From the NCBI GenBank assembly GCA_902803695.1, contig CADCQX010000007.1, forward strand, positions 1-14,856: 14,856 bases of DNA, given 5' to 3'. The position numbers were made by a program, and so were the translations under genes. Shown one piece after another: positions 7,780 to 13,135 of the stretch (positions are counted from its first letter, which is position 1; each line of letters begins with the position of its first letter). Under the pieces are notes generated by a model. The model did no database searches. It worked only from the letters and a program-made list of their open reading frames with translations, and had not been told where the DNA came from. Source of the DNA: Oscillospiraceae bacterium (GTDB lineage Bacteria > Bacillota > Clostridia > Saccharofermentanales > Saccharofermentanaceae).

Positions 7780-8400
7780 ATGGATTATCTCGAGGGTTTA
7801 TTTCTCGGAAAATTATGGAGCGATACAGATTTTGAGAACAGGCGTCATCTCGCACTGTTTCTTCTGTATGGCCTTTTTATCGATGCCATCGTCTTTCTTT
7901 GCTACTGGAGAGGTAAGCTGATCCCTGTATTAAGCGGTATAAGCACCCTTAAGATCGTTATCTTCGCATTGCTGTTTTTGGCATGCCCGTTCATCTGTTT
8001 CAGGTATTATCGAATGCCCTTGTGGGGCAAAATACTTGTTTTATTGGAAAAGCTTTATAAGCATGTGCTTATCGTGGGCTTTACGGTATCGCTCATTCTT
8101 CCTAGACTGTCGGTCAAGTCCGGCGATCTTCAGGATTACATGATCAATTACCTTAACTCGACTCTTGAGAAATACACAGAGAAATTCTTTGAATCCGCAG
8201 GAACGTTTGCCACCATCATGGGTGTGGTAACGGGCGGCATACACGTAGTACTGGTATTTGCCTTCTGGGCTCTGGTAGCCGTACTCCTTCCGGGTATCGT
8301 CTATCTGATCTACCGTCTTTTGCAGTACGGTTATGATTTCCTTATTGCCAGACTCGTCATTCGAAGATTTTTCGCCAAGAGAAAAATGGAACGGAGATGA
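7780..8400 (+). CDS. Polytopic membrane protein of unknown function
   Basis: I do not recognise this 206-residue protein. Hydrophobic segments at about 24-43, 57-74, 95-110 and a long stretch at 148-180 suggest four or five membrane helices. A polar loop at about 111-140 carries alternating charges (YLNSTLEKYTEKFFES). The basic tail at 195-206 (RRFFAKRKMERR) would be cytoplasmic by the positive-inside rule. The ATG at 7780 follows GGAGG (7769-7773) by 6 nt. It is the first gene of the run leading to alr, only 5 nt before the kinase gene, so the two are very likely translated from one mRNA. No motif of a transporter, protease or flippase was seen. Confidence 0.85.
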   Translation: MDYLEGLFLGKLWSDTDFENRRHLALFLLYGLFIDAIVFLCYWRGKLIPVLSGISTLKIVIFALLFLACPFICFRYYRMPLWGKILVLLEKLYKHVLIVGFTVSLILPRLSVKSGDLQDYMINYLNSTLEKYTEKFFESAGTFATIMGVVTGGIHVVLVFAFWALVAVLLPGIVYLIYRLLQYGYDFLIARLVIRRFFAKRKMERR

Positions 8401-8405
8401 TATAG

Positions 8406-9419
8406 ATGGCAGAGTTACAGGACAGATTGGATATTACGGTAGAAGATCTCGAGGAGAGCTTAGGACTTAAGAAACTTAACGAATTCATCAAGAAATCAGA
8501 GGAATTGTTTGTTGAGCGCACCAAGCTCGCCATCGACGAAGCCTGCAATAATCCTGAGATCAAGGCTGTGTTTATTTCCGGACCGACTTCTTCGGGTAAG
8601 ACCACATTCACGAAGCATCTGGCAGACGGTCTGACCAGAAGCGGCAGACCTGCAGCGTTCCTTTCTTTGGACGATTACTATAAGCTCTGCGATCTGACGT
8701 TCGACAGAGACGGCAGACCTGACTTCGAGACTATCGACACATTGGACCTCGAGCGTGCCAATGACGATATCAAGAACATCCTGGAGGGTAAGACGGTTTG
8801 TCCGCCGGTATTCAACTTCATGACCCGCCAGTCCGAAGAGAGGGATCCTAAGGATGCCATCACGCTTCCTGAGAACGGCGTGCTGGTAGTAGAAGGACTT
8901 CACGGTCTTAATTCCAGAGTATCGGGAAATATCCCTGACGCTTCATGTATCAAGATCTTCATCATGCCTTACGGCAACGTATATTGTGATACAAAGCTCA
9001 TGGACAGCAACGAGATCAGACTTCTTCGAAGGATCGTCCGTGACTACAGGCACCGCGATGCACATGCACTTTCAACCATCGACTATTGGCCGATGATCGA
9101 GAAGTCGGAGGAGGCTTATTATTCCGACTATCTTACCAGCGCCACTTATCATATCAATTCGTTCCTTGCCTATGAGAGTCTTGTCATAGCGCCTTTGGCA
9201 CTTCACGACCTCAAGGAGGCTTTGGATCAGGTCAAGAACAACACCATCAAGCCGAGTGTTTTCATGCAGAAGAGCAACACCAACAAGTCTTTTGCGGATC
9301 TTTCCAAGGCATTGAACCGCGCCAGGAAGTTAGTTGAGCATCTCGAGAAGATCCCTAAGTGCGATCCTTCGAGAGTACCTCAGGATTCCATCCTTCTCGA
9401 ATTCATTGGTAACAACTGA
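8406..9419 (+). CDS. Uridine kinase / phosphoribulokinase-like P-loop kinase
   Basis: A 337-residue kinase. An N-terminal helical region (1-50) precedes Walker A GPTSSGKT (59-66). Further marks are LSLDDYY (86-92), DFETIDTLDL (106-115), PPVFNFMT (133-140), VVEGLHGLN (161-169) and RLLRRIVRDYRHR (205-217), matching the uridine-kinase/PRK family order. Family members transfer ATP phosphate to the 5'-OH of a nucleoside or a related sugar. As I know the family, many clostridial relatives are about 550 residues with threonyl-tRNA-synthetase-like N-terminal domains; this one has only the kinase part plus about 50 extra residues, and a C-terminal helical tail (about 285-325). GGAG at 8393-8396 is 9 nt before the ATG. 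Uridine or cytidine is the default substrate, but it is not proven by residues I can see, so I give no symbol. Confidence 0.88.
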   Translation: MAELQDRLDITVEDLEESLGLKKLNEFIKKSEELFVERTKLAIDEACNNPEIKAVFISGPTSSGKTTFTKHLADGLTRSGRPAAFLSLDDYYKLCDLTFDRDGRPDFETIDTLDLERANDDIKNILEGKTVCPPVFNFMTRQSEERDPKDAITLPENGVLVVEGLHGLNSRVSGNIPDASCIKIFIMPYGNVYCDTKLMDSNEIRLLRRIVRDYRHRDAHALSTIDYWPMIEKSEEAYYSDYLTSATYHINSFLAYESLVIAPLALHDLKEALDQVKNNTIKPSVFMQKSNTNKSFADLSKALNRARKLVEHLEKIPKCDPSRVPQDSILLEFIGNN

Positions 9420-9446
9420 TATTTTTCGAAAAAAGGAGGCATTAAA

Positions 9447-10418
9447 GTGCCGATTAGAATAGCAAACAATCTGCCTGCAAAGCAGATACTTGAAAAAGAG
9501 CGCATCTTCGTTATGGAGGAAGACCGCGCCCTTAGCCAGGACATAAGAGCCATAAGGATCATCATCCTTAACCTTATGCCTGATAAAGCGACGACAGAGA
9601 CACAGCTCCTGCGCGCTCTTTCCAATTCCCCGATACAGGTGGACGTGGACCTGATGTGCACAGCTTCATATACGCCGACACACGTTGCGGAAGAGCATCT
9701 GACCAAGTTCTATATGACCTTTGACGAGGTAAAGGACCTCTACTACGACGGAATGATCATCACCGGAGCTCCGGTGGAGCAGATGAAGTTCGAGGACGTG
9801 GCTTACTGGGATGAACTTACGAAGATCATGGAATGGAGCAAGACTCACGTCTACTCGACCTTCCATATCTGCTGGGGCGCCCAGGCAGGTCTATATTATC
9901 ACTACGGCATTCCGAAGTACGACAAGGACGAGAAGGTGTTCGGAATCTTCGAGCACTCCCTTACCTGGAACAGGCCGGTTAAGCTTTTCAGAGGTTTTGA
10001 TGACGTATTCTATGTTCCTCACTCAAGACATACTGAGATCAGACGTGAGGATGTTGAGAAGTGTAAGGATCTGAGGATACTTTCCGAATCGGATGAGTGC
10101 GGTATCTACGCAATATCAGACCTCCACGGAAGGCAGATCTTCATCACTGGCCACTCGGAGTATGACGCCGACACATTGAAGAAGGAATACTTCAGAGATC
10201 TCAACAAGGGTCTTCCTATCAAGATCCCGAAGAACTACTTCAAGGATGACGATCCGAACCAGGAGCCGATCATGAGGTGGAGATCCTCTGCGACGCTTCT
10301 TTATACCAACTGGCTTAACTACTATGTTTATCAGGAGACTCCTTTTGATCTGTCGCTCCTTCACGAGCTTCACCATCAGAAGGGTCCGGACGGCGAGCTT
10401 TTGCATAACGGTATATAA
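9447..10418 (+). CDS. metA: Homoserine O-acetyltransferase (MetA family)
   Basis: A 323-residue enzyme of the MetA family that acylates L-homoserine in the first committed step of methionine synthesis. The catalytic Cys is C142 in FHICWGAQAG. His and Glu of the triad lie in GHSEYD (235-240; H236, E238 by direct count of that hexapeptide). The residue that sets acyl donor choice is E111 in GAPVEQM; in studied MetA proteins Glu here goes with acetyl-CoA and Gly with succinyl-CoA, so acetylation is predicted. The N-terminal MPIRIANNLPA and LNLMPDKATTETQLLR (41-56) are family hallmarks. Translation starts at GTG (9447), supported by AGGAGG at 9434-9439, 7 nt upstream. No SAM riboswitch or T-box fits in the 27-nt gap before it, so any methionine control must act on the operon promoter or elsewhere. 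Confidence 0.95.
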   Translation: MPIRIANNLPAKQILEKERIFVMEEDRALSQDIRAIRIIILNLMPDKATTETQLLRALSNSPIQVDVDLMCTASYTPTHVAEEHLTKFYMTFDEVKDLYYDGMIITGAPVEQMKFEDVAYWDELTKIMEWSKTHVYSTFHICWGAQAGLYYHYGIPKYDKDEKVFGIFEHSLTWNRPVKLFRGFDDVFYVPHSRHTEIRREDVEKCKDLRILSESDECGIYAISDLHGRQIFITGHSEYDADTLKKEYFRDLNKGLPIKIPKNYFKDDDPNQEPIMRWRSSATLLYTNWLNYYVYQETPFDLSLLHELHHQKGPDGELLHNGI

Positions 10419-10420
10419 CA

Positions 10421-11302
10421 ATGAATGATTCACTCGACTCGATCAAGAAACTCTTTCCGCAAAGAAGCGACAAGGGCCACAAGACCTCATTCGGAAGTCT
10501 TTTGGTCGTAGCAGGCTCCGACTACATGTCGGGCGCGGCAGTCCTTACCGTGTCGGCAGCTCTTCGAACAGGCGTCGGCATCGTTAAGATCCTGTCCTCG
10601 GAAAAGTGCCTGGATGCCATAAGGACAACATGTCCGTGTGCGCTCCTCGGCTCCTATGATCAGTCGGGTAATCTTCTTTCTAACCTCGCATCCATGCTCA
10701 AGGGCTGCACGGCCGCAGTCATCGGCCCGGGCCTTGACACAAGCGATCCGAGGAACAAGGAGATCCTTATATTCCTTATCGAAAACGCTCCCAAGCTCGT
10801 CATCGATGCTTCTGCTCTGACGATCCTCGCTTCCATCGGATGCGAGTGCCTCAAAAACAGAGACACCAAGCGTTTGGCGCCTGTCATCTTGACTCCGCAC
10901 GTAGGCGAGTTCAAGCGTCTCAAAAAAGATGCGGCAGGTCTTAACTACGATGCTTTCAACGCTTCGGAGATATCGGTCATGACAAGACCTTTCGCGACAG
11001 AGTACGGAGCGATCCTTGTCCTCAAGAACTTTGATACTTTGATAACCGCTCCCGACGGAAAGTGTTATTATATGTACGGTGGCAATTCCGGTATGGCCAA
11101 AGGCGGTTCCGGAGATGTCCTTACGGGAATCATCGGAGGCCTTCTCGCATCGGGTCTAGACCCTGTTGATGCTGCCCAGGCAGGTGTAATGATACACACC
11201 AGGGCAGGTAAGATATCCGCAGAGGAACTTACCAAACTCTACATGCTTCCGACGGATCTTATCCGTAATCTACCGTTAGTCTACAAAGAACTCGGATGGT
11301 GA
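10421..11302 (+). CDS. nnrD: ADP/ATP-dependent (S)-NAD(P)H-hydrate dehydratase
   Basis: A 293-residue carbohydrate-kinase-like repair enzyme that converts S-NAD(P)HX back to NAD(P)H. Seen are HKTSFGSLLVVAGS (20-33), SGAAVLTVSAALRTGVG (37-53), IGPGL (101-105), LTPHVGEFKRL (157-167) and the nucleotide/catalytic stretch GMAKGGSGDVLTG (224-236) with D232 the expected catalytic Asp. The usual VIDADAL motif reads VIDASAL (127-133), a Ser for the second Asp. There is no fused N-terminal epimerase (NnrE) domain, so the epimerase must be elsewhere. The ATG is 2 nt after the metA stop and has no clear Shine-Dalgarno site, so translation is probably coupled to metA. Adjacency to alr is a common arrangement in Firmicutes. 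Assignment is firm. Confidence 0.93.
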   Translation: MNDSLDSIKKLFPQRSDKGHKTSFGSLLVVAGSDYMSGAAVLTVSAALRTGVGIVKILSSEKCLDAIRTTCPCALLGSYDQSGNLLSNLASMLKGCTAAVIGPGLDTSDPRNKEILIFLIENAPKLVIDASALTILASIGCECLKNRDTKRLAPVILTPHVGEFKRLKKDAAGLNYDAFNASEISVMTRPFATEYGAILVLKNFDTLITAPDGKCYYMYGGNSGMAKGGSGDVLTGIIGGLLASGLDPVDAAQAGVMIHTRAGKISAEELTKLYMLPTDLIRNLPLVYKELGW

Positions 11303-11306
11303 GAAA

Positions 11307-12473
11307 ATGGCAATTACAGCTGATATGTTCAGCAGATGCTGCGTCGAGATCAACCTTGATGCATTAAAGAACAATATTAGAGAGATAAGACGCGTGACGA
11401 GCCCAACGGCTGACGTCATGGCAGTAGTAAAGGCAGACGCATACGGACACGGTGCCGTGGTCTGCGCCAAGACACTTCTTCAGAACGGTGCGAACCACCT
11501 TTGTGTCGCAACCATCGATGAAGCTATCGAACTTCGTGAAGCCGGCATCGATTCCAAGATACTGATCCTGGGATTTACCAGCACCAGGCGTTTTGATGAT
11601 GTCGTTAAGTACGATATTGATCAGGCTATCTATTCTCTCGAATCAGCCAAGCTCCTCTCCGACGAGGCAGTCAAGCAGGGTAAGAACGTTAATGTTCATA
11701 TCAAACTCGATACGGGAATGGGAAGGATCGGTTTCTCCACTGAGCCTGATGCAAGTTCCGTCGAGGATATCGTGGCTATTTCCAAACTCCCTAATATCGT
11801 GACATACGGAGTCTTCTCCCACTTTGCGGTAGCTGACGAGAATGATGATGAGTATACCTATGCCCAGTTCAAGCGTTTTAATGAAAAGATCGAACAGCTC
11901 AAGGAATTGGGTGTTACATTTACAAAACGTCATATAAGTAACAGTGCAGGCATCATGCGTTTCCCTGAGATGCATCTTGATATGGTCCGTGCAGGTATCA
12001 TCCTCTACGGTCTCATGCCTCCGGGATGCCCGGCTCCTGCTACTCCTATTAATCTTATCCCTGTCATGTCATGGTACGCCAAGATCATTCACGAGAAGGT
12101 AGTACCTCAGGGTGCCAGCGTATCGTACGGACGTCACTTCAAGGCGACTGAGCCTACGAGAGTCCTTACGGTCTCTATCGGTTATGCTGACGGACTTTCA
12201 CGCCGTGTCGGCAACGGCAGTTTTGAACTCGAAGTCAATGGTCACAGACTTCCTATAATCGGTAATGTCTGCATGGATATGTGCATGCTGGACGGTTCTT
12301 CCATCCCTTCTGATGAGAAGATACCTTCCGAGTGCAATGTGCTTATTTTCGGAAAAGATAAGAGTGCGGATGAGCTTGCAACATATCTCGGTACTATCAA
12401 TTACGAGATCACATGCGTTGTTGGAAAGCGCGTTCAGAGAATATACCTGGAAGACGGCAAGCATTTTGCCTGA
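11307..12473 (+). CDS. alr: Alanine racemase
   Basis: A 388-residue PLP enzyme that interconverts L- and D-alanine, supplying D-Ala for peptidoglycan. The PLP lysine is K42 in VVKADAYGHG. Other conserved parts are GMGRIGF (137-143), SHFA (171-174), SNSAG (211-215) and SYGRHF (273-278), whose Tyr is the second catalytic base. GYADGLSRR (292-300) and GNVCMDMCML (319-328) follow in the C-terminal beta domain. The length is typical. The ATG lies 4 nt after the nnrD stop, with only a weak GGTGAG (11298-11303) overlapping that stop, so coupled translation is likely. It is the last large gene of the operon. No strong terminator follows directly, so read-through into the small genes at 12593-12940 is plausible. 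Confidence 0.97.
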   Translation: MAITADMFSRCCVEINLDALKNNIREIRRVTSPTADVMAVVKADAYGHGAVVCAKTLLQNGANHLCVATIDEAIELREAGIDSKILILGFTSTRRFDDVVKYDIDQAIYSLESAKLLSDEAVKQGKNVNVHIKLDTGMGRIGFSTEPDASSVEDIVAISKLPNIVTYGVFSHFAVADENDDEYTYAQFKRFNEKIEQLKELGVTFTKRHISNSAGIMRFPEMHLDMVRAGIILYGLMPPGCPAPATPINLIPVMSWYAKIIHEKVVPQGASVSYGRHFKATEPTRVLTVSIGYADGLSRRVGNGSFELEVNGHRLPIIGNVCMDMCMLDGSSIPSDEKIPSECNVLIFGKDKSADELATYLGTINYEITCVVGKRVQRIYLEDGKHFA

Positions 12474-12540
12474 TCAGTCTTTATAAACTCTTTATACTTT
12501 TGGGAAATTATCTTTAACTTCATTTTGCGAAGTATTAATT

Positions 12541-12582
12541 CTCCGTGTTTATCATAAGACCATAAAGATAAACCACACGGAG
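12541..12582 (+). promoter_or_regulatory. Inverted repeat masking the ribosome binding site of the small membrane protein gene
   Basis: CTCCGTGTTTATC (12541-12553) pairs with GATAAACCACACGGAG (12567-12582) across a 13-nt loop, with a 3-nt bulge on the 3' side. The Shine-Dalgarno GGAGGG at 12579-12584 falls largely within the 3' arm, so the folded RNA would block translation from the ATG at 12593. No T run follows, so it is not a terminator. It acts on RNA only if transcription starts upstream of 12541, for example as alr read-through or from a weak TATACT (12493-12498). As DNA it could instead be an operator. Confidence 0.6.
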
Positions 12583-12592
12583 GGAAATCAAA

Positions 12593-12775
12593 ATGAAGGA
12601 AACAACAAGAAAGATCGCAAAAACAATCTCAGCAGCACTCATCGCTCTCTGCCTCTTGGCTCTCGGCACATCCGCTGCAATGTCAAACTACAGGATCATC
12701 CTCGCATCTTCACTCCTTCTTTTGATCAACGTTGGTCTTCTCATCCGTGATCACTACATGAAGGAAGAAGCATAA
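12593..12775 (+). CDS. Small two-helix membrane protein of unknown function
   Basis: A 60-residue protein with a basic N-terminus (KETTRKIAK) and two hydrophobic segments at about 11-30 and 34-52. They are separated by a very short turn around SNYR, so it is probably a helical hairpin with both ends inside the cell. The C-terminus is charged (RDHYMKEEA). The ATG follows GGAGGG (12579-12584) by 8 nt, and codon use matches the neighbours. It lies 119 nt after alr and 15 nt before another small gene, and the pair ends at a strong terminator. I do not recognise a family. Small holin-like, toxin-like or membrane-complex subunit roles are all possible, and none can be chosen from sequence. The strong but hairpin-masked ribosome site suggests that translation is controlled. 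Confidence 0.75.
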   Translation: MKETTRKIAKTISAALIALCLLALGTSAAMSNYRIILASSLLLLINVGLLIRDHYMKEEA

Positions 12776-12790
12776 AAGGAGATATATGAA

Positions 12791-12940
12791 ATGACAAAAC
12801 TTATCACCACAGCGATCATCGGGATCTCGGAAGCAGCCACAAGGATCGACACCTTTAAATCCTTAGTCACAGAGCATGCCAAGTGCGCGAAAACATACGC
12901 TTCCGCAGGAGCAACGATCATATTAAAGACAATTTTCTAA
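12791..12940 (+). CDS. Putative 49-residue protein
   Basis: The frame from ATG 12791 to TAA 12938-12940 encodes 49 residues starting MTKLITTAIIGISEAATRID and ending IILKTIF. AGGAG at 12777-12781 lies 9 nt upstream, good spacing, which is the main reason to call it real. The product is mildly basic, with hydrophobic ends (about 4-11 and 40-49) around a polar middle holding one Cys, and could be amphipathic. A nearer ATG at 12786 reads ATG AAA TGA, a two-codon frame whose stop overlaps the true start. It shares a transcript with the 60-residue membrane protein and is followed 30 nt later by the terminator hairpin. No family is recognised. Confidence 0.55.
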   Translation: MTKLITTAIIGISEAATRIDTFKSLVTEHAKCAKTYASAGATIILKTIF

Positions 12941-12970
12941 TCTTTTCATAACAACCCCCTCAATAAAATG

Positions 12971-13011
12971 ACAAGACCGTCTCAATTGCGAGACGGTCTT
13001 GTGTATTTTCT
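12971..13011 (+). terminator. Intrinsic terminator closing the small-gene cassette
   Basis: A perfect 13-bp stem (ACAAGACCGTCTC with GAGACGGTCTTGT) encloses a 6-nt loop and is followed by GTATTTTCT. The T tract is interrupted but the stem is strong. The upstream flank CAATAAAATG would read CATTTTATTG on the other strand, so it may also work in reverse. Confidence 0.85.
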
Positions 13012-13051
13012 GTTAAATATTAAATATTTTTAAAACAAATTCTATCTTTAA

Positions 13052-13080
13052 TTGAAATGGCTTTTTCGAGCAAGTAAAAT
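13052..13080 (+). promoter_or_regulatory. Sigma-A-type promoter of the secreted acidic protein gene
   Basis: TTGAAA (13052-13057, 5/6 match) and TAAAAT (13075-13080, 5/6 match) are exactly 17 bases apart. The sequence just upstream (13010-13051) is strongly AT-rich and could act as an UP element. Transcription would start near 13087, leaving a leader of about 50 nt before the ATG at 13136. Confidence 0.75.
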
Positions 13081-13135
13081 GTATTTATTATTTGATATTT
13101 TGGGTTACTAGTAAGTTTGTGAAGGAGGCGAATCT

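Noticed and set aside
9422..9433. TTTTTCGAAAAA palindrome before metA as a terminator
   Set aside because: The arms are only A/T plus one C-G pair, there is essentially no loop, and no T tract follows. It merges with the metA SD and is probably just an AT-rich spacer.
9420..9446. SAM riboswitch or T-box upstream of metA
   Set aside because: The gap is only 27 nt, far too short for either element, and the preceding bases code for the kinase C-terminus.
12517..12533. ACTTC-n7-GAAGT inverted repeat after alr as a terminator
   Set aside because: A 5-bp stem with no T run is too weak to be called an alr terminator.
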